A stretch of DNA of 64,000 nt from Microbacterium sp. 11MF (GCF_000383475.1 NZ_KB911459.1:1-64000); one strand, 5' to 3'. Counted from the first letter of the stretch, positions 41,518-53,146 are shown. Notes: generated by a model not told the origin, from the sequence alone. Program-made: numbers and translations.

Positions 41518-42282
41518 ATGCCGCACGAGGACGCACCGCACGAGGAAGCACTGTCCGGCGGCAACGCGAGCGGTGCCGTCGTCCGGATCGGCGACACCGT
41601 CCGCAAGCCCTGGACGGCGTCGACGGCGAGCGTCACGGCATACGTCCGCGCACTCCGCGACGCCGGGATCGATGCGCCCGAGCCGCGGGGACGCGACGAG
41701 GGGGGACGCCAGGTGATCGAGTTCGTCCCCGGCGAGCTCGCGATCGAGCGGGGGCCGATGCCGCCGGACGACCTCCACCGCGTGGGGATGATGGTGCGCG
41801 CGATCCACGATGCGAGCGCCGCCTACGTCGTCCCCGCGGGGAGCGTGTGGCAGAGCGCGATCGCTGCCCCGGGGGCCGAGCTCGTCTGCCACAACGACCT
41901 CGCACCGTGGAATCTCGTGCAGGGGGAGCGGTGGGTGTTCATCGACTGGGATGCCGCAGCCCCCAGCACCCGGCTGTGGGACCTCGCGTACGCCGCGCAG
42001 TCCTTCGCGCTCAACGACACCTCGGTGCCGCCGGACGACGCCGCCCGGGGATTGGCTGCCCTCGTGGACGGGTACGGCGCCGGTACCGCGCTGCGTCACG
42101 GGCTGCCGGAGGCGATGGTCGAGCGCACGGCGGCCATGCACGAGCTCCTCCGCCGTTCCCACGGGACCGGAACGGAGCCGTGGTCGTCGATGTTCGTGCA
42201 GGGGCACGGGGACCACTGGCGGAGGGTCACCGCGTACGTCGAGCGCCATCGCGAGATCTGGGCGAGGGTGCTGCGGGAGTGA
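41518..42282 (+). CDS. aminoglycoside phosphotransferase-fold protein
   Basis: A 254-aa kinase-fold protein with the APH catalytic motif CHNDLAPWN (the N-D pair replaces the common HGD) and the metal-binding FIDWDAAAPSTRLWDLAYA. The N-lobe is short. Substrates of such proteins range from antibiotics to choline and sugars, so resistance cannot be claimed. It starts 3 nt after the response regulator stop and may be part of that operon. Confidence 0.85.
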   Translation: MPHEDAPHEEALSGGNASGAVVRIGDTVRKPWTASTASVTAYVRALRDAGIDAPEPRGRDEGGRQVIEFVPGELAIERGPMPPDDLHRVGMMVRAIHDASAAYVVPAGSVWQSAIAAPGAELVCHNDLAPWNLVQGERWVFIDWDAAAPSTRLWDLAYAAQSFALNDTSVPPDDAARGLAALVDGYGAGTALRHGLPEAMVERTAAMHELLRRSHGTGTEPWSSMFVQGHGDHWRRVTAYVERHREIWARVLRE

Positions 42283-42336
42283 GCCCGACCCTGCCGAACG
42301 AGGGGATCGGAGCGCGGGGCACTCAGGCGCGGGTAG

Positions 42337-42342
42337 TAGGCT
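42337..42342 (+). promoter_or_regulatory. -10 box of sucCD
   Basis: TAGGCT gives a leader of about 70 nt before the GTG of sucC. No good -35 is seen at 17 nt. Confidence 0.45.
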
Positions 42343-42417
42343 TTTCGACCGGGCGATCTCTCGACATCGAGATAATTCCGCGCCCGTAACCCCGCCGTCG
42401 CCCAGCGAAGGATTGCA

Positions 42418-44524
<2,107 letters not shown>

Positions 44525-44535
44525 GCCAGACAGAG

Positions 44536-44569
44536 CGAAGGGGCGGATGCTGCGGCATCCGCCCCTTCG
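44536..44569 (+). terminator. sucCD terminator
   Basis: A perfect 15-bp stem CGAAGGGGCGGATGC / GCATCCGCCCCTTCG with a TGCG loop, 12 nt after the sucD stop. Confidence 0.85.
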
Positions 44570-44595
44570 TCGTCCCCGGAACTCCATCGCAACGA

Positions 44596-44654
44596 CCGAG
44601 GTCCCGATCCGGCCGGGAATGCGCGAGGCATAACCGGCCCGATCGGGACCTCGG
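44596..44654 (-). terminator. terminator of the purine permease gene
   Basis: Outer arms CCGAGGTCCCGAT and ATCGGGACCTCGG pair over 13 bp, with a further inner CCGGCC / GGCCGG-type pairing. It lies 14 nt after the permease stop on the minus strand and back to back with the sucCD terminator. Confidence 0.75.
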
Positions 44655-44668
44655 GGCAGCGAACGCGG

Positions 44669-46096
44669 TCAGGCGCCGATGAGCGCCTCGATCGGGCCGC
44701 GCGCGAAGTAGATCACGAAGCCGGCTGCGACGATCCACAGCAGCCAGTGGACCTGCTTGGCCTTGCGGGCGAAGACGTTCACGACGACCCAGCTGATGAA
44801 GCCCGCCCCGATGCCGTTGGCGATCGAGTAGGTCAGCGGCATGACGGTCGCGGTGAGGAACACCGGCAGCAGGACGCTGAAGTCCGACAGGTCGATGTTC
44901 TTGATCTGCGCGAGCATGAGCGCACCGACGAGCACGAGCGCCGCCGCGGCGACGTAGCCGGGGACGATCGAGGTGAGCGGCGTGAAGAACATCGCCAGCA
45001 GGAACAGCACACCCGTCACGACGTTCGCGAGCCCGGTGCGCGCTCCCTCGCCGATGCCCGAGCCGGACTCGACGAACACGGTCGCCGACGACGACGAGGT
45101 CGCACCACCGGCGATCGCGCCGACGCCCTCGACGATCAGCGCCGACTTGATGCGCGGGAAGTCGCCCTTGTCGTTCGCGAGACCCGACTCCTTCGCGAGG
45201 CCCGTCATGGTCCCCATCGCGTCGAAGAAGTTCGAGAACACGAGCGTGAAGACGATCATGACGACCGACACGATCCCGATCTTCGCCCAGTCGAAGCCGA
45301 AGTCGATCTTGCCGACGAGCTCGAAGTTGGGCAGGGCGACGATCTTCAGCCCGTCGAGCTTGAGGCCCAGCGCCGTCGGCCAGATCGCGTTGACGATGTA
45401 GCTGATGACCGTGCCGCCGACGAGGCCGATCAGCAGCGCACCCTTGACGCGGAGGGCCATCAGGATGCCGGAGAGGAAGAGCGTGACGACGAACATGACG
45501 GTGCTGATCGTCGTGATCGAGCCGCCCACGCCGAGGTCGAGCGGGGGAGAGGCGTTGCCCGTCGCGGTGACGAAGCCGGCGTTGACGAAGCCGATGAAGG
45601 CGATGAACAGGCCGATGCCGACCGTGATCGCGAGCTTCAGCTGGACGGGGACGGCATCGAAGATCATCTTCCGCAGGCCCGTCGCGGCCAGCAGCACGAT
45701 GATCAGACCGTTGATGACGACGAGCGCCATGGCCTCGCCCCACGTGACCTGGCCGACGACCGAGAAGGCGAGGAAGGCGTTGATCCCGAGCCCCGCCGCG
45801 AACGCGAACGGCAGGCGCGTGACGAGACCGAAGAGGATCGTCATGACACCGGCGGTCAGGGCGGTCGAGGTCGCGACGGCGGTGCCGTCGAGGACCGTGC
45901 CGGCGACGTCGGGAGTCGACAGGATGATCGGGTTGAGGATGACGATGTAGGCCATCGTCACGAAGGTGACGATGCCGCCGCGGACCTCCGTGCCGACGGT
46001 CGAGCCGCGGCCGGTGATGTCGAAGTAGCGGTCGAGGAACGAGGGGGATGCCGGGGCTGCGGCACCGCGGGACGCGCGGGATGTCGTGCTGTTCAC
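44669..46096 (-). CDS. NCS2 family purine permease (AzgA-like)
   Basis: A 475-aa transporter with about 12-14 membrane helices. The opening FLDRYFDITGRGSTVGTEVR and VTFVTMAYIVILNPIIL, GLGINAFLAF, and the later VFVESGSGIGEGARTGLANV loop match the AzgA/PbuG branch of NCS2, which imports guanine, hypoxanthine or adenine. The position in a neighbourhood with purN and purH fits a purine role, though it is on the opposite strand. GTG 46096 is chosen from the TACCCT box 6 nt upstream. Confidence 0.92.
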   Translation of the reverse strand: MNSTTSRASRGAAAPASPSFLDRYFDITGRGSTVGTEVRGGIVTFVTMAYIVILNPIILSTPDVAGTVLDGTAVATSTALTAGVMTILFGLVTRLPFAFAAGLGINAFLAFSVVGQVTWGEAMALVVINGLIIVLLAATGLRKMIFDAVPVQLKLAITVGIGLFIAFIGFVNAGFVTATGNASPPLDLGVGGSITTISTVMFVVTLFLSGILMALRVKGALLIGLVGGTVISYIVNAIWPTALGLKLDGLKIVALPNFELVGKIDFGFDWAKIGIVSVVMIVFTLVFSNFFDAMGTMTGLAKESGLANDKGDFPRIKSALIVEGVGAIAGGATSSSSATVFVESGSGIGEGARTGLANVVTGVLFLLAMFFTPLTSIVPGYVAAAALVLVGALMLAQIKNIDLSDFSVLLPVFLTATVMPLTYSIANGIGAGFISWVVVNVFARKAKQVHWLLWIVAAGFVIYFARGPIEALIGA

Positions 46097-46102
46097 CCTC
46101 CG

Positions 46103-46108
46103 AGGGTA
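46103..46108 (-). promoter_or_regulatory. -10 box of the purine permease gene (leaderless)
   Basis: On the minus strand TACCCT, 6 nt (CGGAGG), then GTG at 46096. CGGAGG resembles a ribosome binding site but is too close to the start to serve as one. Confidence 0.6.
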
Positions 46109-46190
46109 GTGGGTCGCCGGGGCACCCGCTGAGGGCGGCCGATCGCTCGTGCCTCCGGTGCGGGAGCCGGGCGCCCGGGCGGACCGCGGG

Positions 46191-46196
46191 TAAGGT
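46191..46196 (+). promoter_or_regulatory. -10 box of perM
   Basis: TAAGGT lies 9 nt before GTG 46206, which predicts a leader of 0-3 nt. Confidence 0.5.
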
Positions 46197-46205
46197 CGGT
46201 TCGTT

Positions 46206-47549
46206 GTGAATCGCCTCCTCGTCTCCCTCCTCGCCGCCGTCGACGCCCTCGTGACCGTCGCGGTCGGTGTCGGCGTCGTCCTCGCGCCGGTGACCCTCGT
46301 CTGGGTGTTCGGAGTGAGTGGGGATGCCGACTGGGCGGCGCTCTGGCCGGCGGCCGCCACGATCTGGCAGCTCGGCCACTTCGCGCCCGTCGCGGTGTCT
46401 CTTCCGGCGGAGCTCGTCGCCCTCGGCGGCCTGCCCTCGGGCGCTGCCGACTTCACCGTGTCGCTCGCCCCGACGCTGCTCGCCGTCTTCACCGCGATCT
46501 CGGCGTGGCGCTCCGGCAGTCGTGCCGCGCGGTCCGGGGCATGGCTGACGGGCGTCGCCGCAGGAACGGTCGCCGTCGCGGTGCTCTCGACGATCATCGC
46601 GCTCACCGGGCGGACCGGTGTCGCCGCGGTCGATCTCGGCGCAGCGGTCGCCGGGCCCACGCTCGTCTTCGCCGTCCCCGCTCTGCTCGGCGCGCTGGTC
46701 CGGGCATGGAGCGAGGGCGACGACGGCATCGTCGACGCCGTCAGCGAGCGCCTTCCCGACGACGTCCAGAACGCGGTGGATGCCGGTGCCCGCGGCATCG
46801 TGATGGCGGCGGCCGGCATCGTGGGGCTCGGCGCCCTCGTGCTCGCCGTCCTCTTCTTCGTCCGCGGCGGCGAGGTGATCTCGCTCACCCAGGCGGCCCA
46901 GGTCGATCTGCCCGGTGTGATCGTCCTCGCCCTCGGGAGCCTCTTCTATCTGCCCACCCTCGTCGTGTGGTTCGCCGGGTTCGCCGTCGGTCCCGGATTC
47001 GCGATCGGCAGCGGCACGGCGGTGTCACCGGCCGCCACCAGCCTGGGAGTCGTGCCGGGCATCCCCGTGCTCGGCGTCATCCCCGACTCGACCTCGCCCT
47101 GGCTCCTGCTCCTGGCGCTGGCGGTCGTCGGACTGGGCGTCGTCGCCGGGTCCGTCGCACGCGCCTCGCTGCTGGTCGGATCGACGGCGGATGCCGAGCC
47201 CCTCCGCCCGCGCCTGGTCGCCCTCGGTGTCACGGTCGTCGGGACCGGGCTCGTCGTCGGGGTGTTCGCCGGAGCCGCGCGCGGCTCGATCGGCCCCGGC
47301 CGGCTCGCCGAGGTCGGACCCGAACCGTGGCTCGTCGCCCTCGTCGCCGCGGTCGAGGTCGGAGTGGGTGCTGCCGTCATGCTGCTCTCGCCGCGCGGTG
47401 CGGATTCCGATCGGCCGGCTGCGGCATCCGTCCCGCGCGACGCGCCCGCGGTGTCCACGCCCGCGACGCCGACGTCGACGGCGCAGACGCGTCGTGAGCC
47501 CGCCGGGGCGGTCTCGCCCGACGAGTTCCCCACCGCCCCGCTAGACTGA
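46206..47549 (+). CDS. perM: PerM-like / DUF6350 membrane protein
   Basis: A 447-aa membrane protein with about nine to ten helices and a Pro/Thr/Ala-rich cytoplasmic tail. Sequence features are weak, but the length, topology and position directly before purN and purH match the actinobacterial DUF6350 protein known as PerM in mycobacteria, which is linked to cell division and persistence. The symbol rests mainly on gene order. Its stop lies 4 nt before the purN start. Confidence 0.72.
   Translation: MNRLLVSLLAAVDALVTVAVGVGVVLAPVTLVWVFGVSGDADWAALWPAAATIWQLGHFAPVAVSLPAELVALGGLPSGAADFTVSLAPTLLAVFTAISAWRSGSRAARSGAWLTGVAAGTVAVAVLSTIIALTGRTGVAAVDLGAAVAGPTLVFAVPALLGALVRAWSEGDDGIVDAVSERLPDDVQNAVDAGARGIVMAAAGIVGLGALVLAVLFFVRGGEVISLTQAAQVDLPGVIVLALGSLFYLPTLVVWFAGFAVGPGFAIGSGTAVSPAATSLGVVPGIPVLGVIPDSTSPWLLLLALAVVGLGVVAGSVARASLLVGSTADAEPLRPRLVALGVTVVGTGLVVGVFAGAARGSIGPGRLAEVGPEPWLVALVAAVEVGVGAAVMLLSPRGADSDRPAAASVPRDAPAVSTPATPTSTAQTRREPAGAVSPDEFPTAPLD
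47542..47547 (+). promoter_or_regulatory. -10 box of purN (leaderless)
   Basis: TAGACT overlaps the perM stop and is followed by 6 nt (GACCCG) and GTG at 47554. Confidence 0.62.
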
Positions 47550-47553
47550 CCCG

Positions 47554-48135
47554 GTGCTCACGGTCGCCGTTCTCATCTCGGGCACGGGATCCAATCTGCG
47601 TGCTCTCCTGGACGCCGCGAGCGAGCCCGACTTCCCCGCCCGCGTGATCGTCGTCGGAGCCGACCGGCAGGCCGACGGCTTCGCCCACGCCGAGGCCTAC
47701 GGCATACCGACGTTCATGGTCCCGTTCCAGGAGTTCGACAGTCGCGAGGCGTGGGGCGACGAACTGCTCGCACACCTCGGCGTGTGGAAGCCCGACCTCG
47801 TCGTGCTGAGCGGCCTCATGCGACTGTTGCCGGCCGCCGTCGTCGCCGCGTGGGCTCCTCGGCTCATCAACACCCACCCCGCGTACCTACCGGAGTTCCC
47901 CGGCGCCCACGGCGTCCGCGATGCGCTCGCCGCGGGAGCATCGCAGACCGGTGCAAGCGTCATCGTCGTGGACGACGGCGTCGACACAGGTCCGATCCTC
48001 GCGCAGGAGCGGGTCCCGGTGCTCCCGGACGACACCGAGCACACTCTGCACGAGCGCATCAAGCCGGTGGAGCGGCGCCTGCTCATCGACGTCGTCCGTC
48101 GCATCGCGACCGGCGAACTCGCCCTTACCTCCTGA
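47554..48135 (+). CDS. purN: phosphoribosylglycinamide formyltransferase
   Basis: A 193-aa enzyme that transfers a formyl group from 10-formyl-THF to GAR, the third step of purine synthesis. [17 protein letters not shown] binds phosphate; the catalytic region is [21 protein letters not shown], with the N-x-H and the later D in [11 protein letters not shown]. Length is normal. It lies 55 nt before purH. Confidence 0.96.
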   Translation: MLTVAVLISGTGSNLRALLDAASEPDFPARVIVVGADRQADGFAHAEAYGIPTFMVPFQEFDSREAWGDELLAHLGVWKPDLVVLSGLMRLLPAAVVAAWAPRLINTHPAYLPEFPGAHGVRDALAAGASQTGASVIVVDDGVDTGPILAQERVPVLPDDTEHTLHERIKPVERRLLIDVVRRIATGELALTS

Positions 48136-48190
48136 CCCGCACCACCCCCTGAACCGACACCCGAACGCCCCCGACTCGAGGAGTTCCCGC

Positions 48191-49798
48191 ATGGCCGGCC
48201 CGCAGATCGACCCGTCCCTCTACCGCGCACGCGACATCGTGCCCGTCCGTCGCGCGCTCGTCTCGGTGAGCGACAAGACCGGGCTGCTCGAGCTCGGTCA
48301 GGCTCTCGCAGCCGCCGATGTCGAGATCGTCTCGACGGGCGGATCGGCAGCGCTCCTGCGCGACGCCGGCATCGCCGTCAAGGACGTGTCCGAGGTCACC
48401 GGCTTCCCCGAGTCGCTCGATGGACGCGTCAAGACGCTGCACCCCAGCGTGCACGCGGGGCTCCTGGCCGACCTCCGCCTGGAGGACCACGAGAGCCAGC
48501 TGGGCGAGCTCGGCATCCTGCCCTTCGAGCTCGTCGTCGTGAACCTGTACCCCTTCGTCGAGACGGTCGCCTCGGGCGCCCAGGGCGATGCCGTCGTCGA
48601 GCAGATCGACATCGGCGGCCCCGCGATGGTGCGCGCCTCGGCGAAGAACTACGCCAACGTCGCGATCGCCGTCTCGCCCGAGTCGTACCCCGCGATCGTC
48701 GATGCCCTCGGGCAGGGCGGCACGACCCTCGCGCAGCGCCGCGAGCTCGCCGCCCGCGCGTTCGCGCACACGGCAGCGTACGATCGCGCGGTCGCGACCT
48801 GGTTCGCCGAGGAGACGCTCGACGCCGAGGGCGACCTGCCGCAGCACCTGACGATCAAGGCCGAGCGCCTGGCGACCCTCCGTTACGGCGAGAACTCGCA
48901 CCAGCGCGCCGCGATCTACTCGCGCGTCGGCGGTCACGGCATCGCGCAGGCGACGCAGCTGCAGGGCAAGGAGATGTCCTACAACAACTACGTCGACGCG
49001 GATGCCGCGCTCCGCGCCGCGTTCGACCTCGTCAAGCCCGCGGTCGCCATCATCAAGCACGCGAACCCGTGCGGCATCGCGATCGGCGCACCCCAGGCGC
49101 TCGACCCGATCGCCTCCGCGCACCTGCGCGCGCACGAGTGCGACCCCGTGTCGGCTTTCGGTGGCGTCATCGCCGCCAACCGCACTGTCACGCTCAAGAT
49201 GGCCGAGAACCTCCGCGACATCTTCACCGAGGTCATCGTCGCGCCCGACTTCGAGCCCGAGGCGCTCGAGGTGTTCCGGCTGAAGAAGAACCTCCGGGTC
49301 CTGCAGCTCCCCGCCGACTGGCGTCAGGAGCCCATGGACGTCCGCCTCGTCTCGGGCGGCCTCCTGCTGCAGGATGCCGACCGCTTCCCGAACGAGATCG
49401 AATCGCTCGTGGACTCGTGGCAGCTCGTGTCGGGGGAGCGCCCCGCGGACAGCGAGCTGGAGAACCTCTCGTTCGCGTGGAAGAGCTGCCGCGCCGTGAA
49501 ATCCAACGCGATTGTGCTCGCCAAGAACTCGGCGACGGTCGGGATCGGCATGGGGCAGGTCAACCGCGTCGACTCGTGCCGCCTGGCCGTGGAGCGTGCG
49601 GGCGAGCGTGCCGCCGGGTCGGTCGCGGCATCCGATGCGTTCTTCCCGTTCGCCGACGGACCGCAGGTTCTGCTGGATGCCGGCATCACGACGATCATCC
49701 AGCCGGGCGGATCCGTGCGCGACCAGGAGGTCATCGACGCCGCGCAGGCCGCCGGCGTGACGATGTACTTCACGGGCGAGCGGCACTTCTTCCACTGA
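48191..49798 (+). CDS. purH: bifunctional AICAR transformylase / IMP cyclohydrolase
   Basis: A 535-aa enzyme catalysing the last two steps of IMP synthesis. The N-terminal cyclohydrolase domain has [18 protein letters not shown] and [15 protein letters not shown]; the C-terminal transformylase has [24 protein letters not shown] and [18 protein letters not shown], and ends FTGERHFFH, the usual PurH terminus. ATG 48191 has CGAGGAG 7 nt upstream. It is the last gene before the secretion/toxin island. Confidence 0.97.
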   Translation: MAGPQIDPSLYRARDIVPVRRALVSVSDKTGLLELGQALAAADVEIVSTGGSAALLRDAGIAVKDVSEVTGFPESLDGRVKTLHPSVHAGLLADLRLEDHESQLGELGILPFELVVVNLYPFVETVASGAQGDAVVEQIDIGGPAMVRASAKNYANVAIAVSPESYPAIVDALGQGGTTLAQRRELAARAFAHTAAYDRAVATWFAEETLDAEGDLPQHLTIKAERLATLRYGENSHQRAAIYSRVGGHGIAQATQLQGKEMSYNNYVDADAALRAAFDLVKPAVAIIKHANPCGIAIGAPQALDPIASAHLRAHECDPVSAFGGVIAANRTVTLKMAENLRDIFTEVIVAPDFEPEALEVFRLKKNLRVLQLPADWRQEPMDVRLVSGGLLLQDADRFPNEIESLVDSWQLVSGERPADSELENLSFAWKSCRAVKSNAIVLAKNSATVGIGMGQVNRVDSCRLAVERAGERAAGSVAASDAFFPFADGPQVLLDAGITTIIQPGGSVRDQEVIDAAQAAGVTMYFTGERHFFH

Positions 49799-49832
49799 GC
49801 GGGTCGGTTGGCCACGAATCATAGCGGGTGAG

Positions 49833-49882
49833 GGGGAGGGCAGTTCTCCCCATCGAAATCGATCGCTCTGATCACCTACTCT
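49833..49882 (+). promoter_or_regulatory. promoter of carrier gene 1
   Basis: The -10 box TACTCT is at 49877-49882. Upstream, GGGGAG (49833-49838) and CTCCCC (49846-49851) form an inverted repeat inside a block that ends TTCTCCCCAT. The same three features (TTCTCCCCAT, TACTCT about 22-23 nt later, then GGGAGG) precede carrier gene 2 at 61364-61418. No consensus -35 is seen, so an activator or alternative sigma factor is possible. Confidence 0.55.
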
Positions 49883-49901
49883 CTTGGCGGGAGGTTCCGC
49901 T

Positions 49902-50606
49902 ATGGGAATGATGTTGCCGAACGAGCTGATCTGGGTGATGGAGAAGCTCGGGTTCGATTGGCCCGACATCGACGAGGACGAACTGCGCCGCGGCGGCCAG
50001 ATCATCTCGACGTTCCGGGACGAGCTCGAGAACAAGATCCAGGTGATGGACCGCAAGGTCAACACCGACATCGCCGGCGCTATGCGCGGTCAGGCGGGCC
50101 CGGCCTACGTCAGCGCCTGGAACACGAACCGTTCCCAGAACCTCCAGAAGCTCATGGACATCCTCGGGCCCGTCCCGCCGGGTGTCGAGATCGCGGCCGG
50201 CGGCGTCACCGCGCTCAAGATCAAGGTCATCGCGGACGTGACCTCCACGATGATCACCCTCGTCGCCATGCTGACGAACCCCGTGACCGCCGTCGGCGCC
50301 GGCCCCATGCTCCTCATCAAGAAGAAGCTGCTGAACGCGGCCGTCGACATCGCGGTGGAGCAGGTGCTCAACCAGGTCCTGCCGATGGTCATCGAGCCGC
50401 TGGCGAACGAACTCCCGGGCGTCATCATGGCGGCGCTCGACTCGCCGATCGTCGAAGCGGTCGCCGGCGACCCCGACGAGTTCTACGCCGACCTTCAGGC
50501 GCTCGAATCCGCTCAGGGCGAGATGGAGCAGCACGCGGCCGACGTCGAGGGTCTCACCGACCGGCTCATGTCCGACCTCGCGAGCCTGAACATCGGAGGC
50601 GATTGA
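49902..50606 (+). CDS. WXG100-like carrier protein 1 (CpnT N-terminus-like)
   Basis: A 234-aa helical protein. The N-terminal ~90 residues (LPNELIWVMEKLGF, then WPDIDEDELRRGGQIISTFR) resemble the WXG100-like domain at the N-terminus of CpnT-type toxins. A hydrophobic stretch follows (KVIADVTSTMITLVAMLTNP, about 105-135) and a helical C-terminus. No toxin domain is attached. I propose that it is the T7SS-targeting or chaperone half of a split toxin. It is nearly identical to the protein at 61428-62132, especially at about 75-160. The start has GGGAGG 7 nt upstream. Confidence 0.72.
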   Translation: MGMMLPNELIWVMEKLGFDWPDIDEDELRRGGQIISTFRDELENKIQVMDRKVNTDIAGAMRGQAGPAYVSAWNTNRSQNLQKLMDILGPVPPGVEIAAGGVTALKIKVIADVTSTMITLVAMLTNPVTAVGAGPMLLIKKKLLNAAVDIAVEQVLNQVLPMVIEPLANELPGVIMAALDSPIVEAVAGDPDEFYADLQALESAQGEMEQHAADVEGLTDRLMSDLASLNIGGD

Positions 50607-50608
50607 CG

Positions 50609-50701
50609 GTGCCGGATCCGGTGACCTCGCATTCCGACCCGGATGCCGCCGTACACAGACGACTGGCGATGAACGATTCGACGGGATTGAACAGATCATG
50701 A
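50609..50701 (+). CDS. possible 30-aa coupling peptide
   Basis: GTG at 50609, 2 nt after the carrier stop, has GGAGG at 50595-50599 (9 nt upstream). The frame reads 30 codons (MPDPVTSHSDPDAAVHRRLA...) and ends in a TGA that overlaps the toxin A start as ATGA. The toxin itself has only a weak ribosome binding site. It may serve to couple translation; it is equally possible that it is chance. Confidence 0.3.
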   Translation: MPDPVTSHSDPDAAVHRRLAMNDSTGLNRS

Positions 50702-51396
50702 AGATGGGCGAAGTCATCCGTCCGCTGAAGGACTCGCTGGACGGTGTGCCGGTGCACGTCCGGCAGCTGTCGGACATGTTCCGCAAGCACGGGCAGAAGC
50801 AGAACCGCAACACCAGTCGGGTCGACGACCTCGACGCGACGAACGTTCCCGAACCGCTGCGCGACGGCTGGAAGAAGGATTCCTGGCACACCCCGGACCG
50901 CGTGGTCGGTTCGGGTAAGCCGAACCGCCCCTATCCGGCGGAGTACCTCGACGCGGACTACATTCAGCAGCACCTGCAGCGCTTCGAGGGCGGTGCGACC
51001 CGGTTCTACCGGACCGAGAGCCTGAACAATTACGGCCCCGGCAACCAGGGCACGACGTTCGTCTTCCCGACCTCCGAGATCGACAACATCATCACGCAGG
51101 CGGACGGCGACCCGAAGAAGCTCGGCGTCATGCTCGGCCTCGGCGAGAACTTCTTCGTCGACGCCGACGGTAAAGCGGTCGACATCACCCGCGCGGACTT
51201 CAACTACGAGGAGATCGTCAACGGCAACCTCCGGATGCCGCGCGGAAACGAGGCGGGCGCGAACGAGGCGTGGATCCCGGGTGGTTATCTGCCTGAAGGC
51301 ATCCCCGAGGCGGTGCTGAGCACCCACCCCGACGCCGTCAAGGGCGACCCGTCCGCCGGCGGGACGTGGGGTACGTACACGCCGTTCGGGCTGTGA
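50698..51396 (+). CDS. putative T7SS polymorphic toxin A
   Basis: A 232-aa protein in two parts. Residues 1-55 form an adaptor (GEVIRPLKDSLDGVPVHVRQ, then LSDMFRKHG) shared with toxins B and C. The C-terminal ~150 residues are the putative toxin: EYLDADYIQQHLQRFEGGAT, TTFVFPTSEIDNIITQADGD, MLGLGENFF, and the strongly patterned LRMPRGNEAGANEAWIPGGY. I have seen comparable motifs at the ends of large toxins, but cannot name the fold or activity. No signal peptide. It overlaps the following immunity candidate by 4 bases (GTGA), the usual toxin-immunity arrangement. Confidence 0.65.
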   Translation: MKMGEVIRPLKDSLDGVPVHVRQLSDMFRKHGQKQNRNTSRVDDLDATNVPEPLRDGWKKDSWHTPDRVVGSGKPNRPYPAEYLDADYIQQHLQRFEGGATRFYRTESLNNYGPGNQGTTFVFPTSEIDNIITQADGDPKKLGVMLGLGENFFVDADGKAVDITRADFNYEEIVNGNLRMPRGNEAGANEAWIPGGYLPEGIPEAVLSTHPDAVKGDPSAGGTWGTYTPFGL

Positions 51397-52499
51397 GCGT
51401 GGCAGCCGCCTCCGGCGACGTCCGCTACCCCCGTCGGTTCGAGATCTTCCGGTTGGAAGCGCTGGGCGACGCCCCGTTCTTCACCGATGAGGACGCACGG
51501 GAGGAGTACGACCAGGGCCGTCGGCTCGCCGTGACGGATGCCGGCTCCCCGCCGACCTGGTACCTCGACATCCTGCCGGGGCAGCAGCGGTTCACGGTCA
51601 CCTTCTACTCGTCCTACAAGACCCCCATCCGCGAGGTCGTGTGGGAGGCGACGGCCGGCCGCCTTCTCCGGCGACGCGCGCTCGACCTCTTCTACCCCGA
51701 AGGGGACCCGAAGCGTCGAGTCCCGTACTCGCAGCTCCTGACGGTCGATCAGCACGGGTACGCCGACGGGGTCGCGCGCATCGAGCGGTCATCGCCGATC
51801 GACGAGGATGTGTTCGCGGAGATCACCGTGAGCGAGCAGGAGCGTATCGACGTCCCCGAGTTCGGTGCGTGGTCGGCGCTGATCGCGGCATCCGCTCCGT
51901 CCGATGTGAGCCGCTTCGATCTGGACGCGATCGATGCCGCGGAGGAGTACGTGCGGGCCGCGATCGCCGCCGGTGGACCTCTCGCCGTTCCCGGCCGATG
52001 GAGTCTCTCCGCGTCCGCGTCGACGGTCCTGGGCACCGTGACCGCTCTCACCGCCTTCGAGCCGACGCCGTCGCTCGTGCCGGTCATCGAGCGCGACGCG
52101 GCGAAGATCCTCCCGGTGTTCGTGCAGGGGGCATCCCCACGGCAGTCGGGCCTCGACGCCCGCGAGGAGCAGCGGCGCGTCGACGACCTGGCGTCCGACC
52201 TCGCCGGCGCGTTCGAGTATGCGGCGGGACGGCCGATCCCCTTCCCGCTCGACCAGCGGGGCGACGGCCCGGTCGCGGAATACGCGGCATCCCTTCGTGA
52301 CGCGAATGCGCGAACCGCCCAGTGGTGGACGCTGAACGAGACAGGTGTCGTGGTCGTGCGTTCGGGCGACGAGGATGCCGGTGACCTGGCGCTCGCCGTC
52401 CATCTGGTCCCGGCGAGGTGGGTCTCGGGGCGGAGCGGGACGCCGACAGGGCGCGCGCCGGCCGATCTTCGCTGGTCGCGGGCGGAGATCGCCGGGTGA
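51393..52499 (+). CDS. putative immunity protein 1
   Basis: A 368-aa acidic soluble protein of unknown family. The N-terminal ~200 residues (TWYLDILPGQQRFTVTFYSS, REVVWEATAGRLLRRRALDL) are not recognised. The C-terminal ~165 residues share a pattern with immunity candidates 2 and 3: a segment like PVIERDAAKILPVF, then about 90 residues later LALAVHLVPARWVS and a final D-L-R-W. The start GTG overlaps the toxin A stop (GTGA); the stop overlaps the next GTG in the same way. Role inferred from position. Confidence 0.55.
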   Translation: MSVAAASGDVRYPRRFEIFRLEALGDAPFFTDEDAREEYDQGRRLAVTDAGSPPTWYLDILPGQQRFTVTFYSSYKTPIREVVWEATAGRLLRRRALDLFYPEGDPKRRVPYSQLLTVDQHGYADGVARIERSSPIDEDVFAEITVSEQERIDVPEFGAWSALIAASAPSDVSRFDLDAIDAAEEYVRAAIAAGGPLAVPGRWSLSASASTVLGTVTALTAFEPTPSLVPVIERDAAKILPVFVQGASPRQSGLDAREEQRRVDDLASDLAGAFEYAAGRPIPFPLDQRGDGPVAEYAASLRDANARTAQWWTLNETGVVVVRSGDEDAGDLALAVHLVPARWVSGRSGTPTGRAPADLRWSRAEIAG

Positions 52500-53071
52500 C
52501 CGCCGCCCCGTCGGGAGGAAGCGGGTGGATCACCGGACACCCGCGCGTGGCCGCCGGCGTGGCGGTTGACGGTGACGGCGTCCTGATGACGGGCGAGCGC
52601 ATCGTCGGCGCCGCCGAGGAGCTTCTCGTTCGTCCTGGAGCGGAGCTCGAGGAGGGGGAACTGCTCCCGGGAGTGCCCGTGATCCGTCGAGGGGAAGCAT
52701 GGATCATCCCGCTGTCGTGGCAGCCGCCCGCGGCCAGTGCGCCTGGCAGCGCCCTGCGACGCCGCTCCGAGGACCTGCGTTCGAGCATCCGATCGGCATG
52801 CGAGTTCCGCTACGGTTTCGGGATCGTCGCGGACCTCGAGAAAGCTCCTCCCGCCAACCCCTACCTCCGAGAGCTCCGACGTCAGGGAGCGCGGTTCGCC
52901 GGGTGGTGGGCGACGGAGGGCAAGGCTCTCGTCCTCGTCGTGCACGGTGCCCCCGTTCCCGAGCCCGTGTCGGCTGCCGCCCTGCACGTCGTTCCGCTGG
53001 GCTGGGTCTCCGACGCGCGGCCCGCACGGCGGGTGCCGGAGGTCGATGTCGGATGGAGCGGGCCCTTCTAG
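52496..53071 (+). CDS. putative immunity protein 2
   Basis: A 191-aa protein. The shared pattern appears as PVIRRGEAWIIPLSW and SAAALHVVPLGWVSD, ending VDVGWSGPF. It overlaps immunity gene 1 by 4 bases, so toxin A and both genes form one operon. It may protect against toxin A, toxin B or a related toxin from other strains. GTG 52496 is chosen for the overlap; the longer frame upstream is inside gene 1. Confidence 0.55.
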   Translation: MTAAPSGGSGWITGHPRVAAGVAVDGDGVLMTGERIVGAAEELLVRPGAELEEGELLPGVPVIRRGEAWIIPLSWQPPAASAPGSALRRRSEDLRSSIRSACEFRYGFGIVADLEKAPPANPYLRELRRQGARFAGWWATEGKALVLVVHGAPVPEPVSAAALHVVPLGWVSDARPARRVPEVDVGWSGPF

Positions 53072-53122
53072 ACGGGCAGCCGGTTGATACGCAAGACCTA
53101 TGTGCCCTCCAACGGGCGTGGT

Positions 53123-53128
53123 TAGCAT
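53123..53128 (+). promoter_or_regulatory. -10 box of toxin B
   Basis: TAGCAT followed by a short leader of about 12 nt with AGGGGGG (53136-53142) and ATG 53147. Toxin B therefore appears to have its own promoter in the 75-nt gap after immunity gene 2. Confidence 0.5.
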
Positions 53129-53146
53129 CTTCAGCAGGGGGGATAC

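Noticed and set aside
41518..42282. Aminoglycoside resistance gene
   Set aside because: Only the generic phosphotransferase fold is visible, with a CHNDLAPWN catalytic motif shared by many unrelated kinases.
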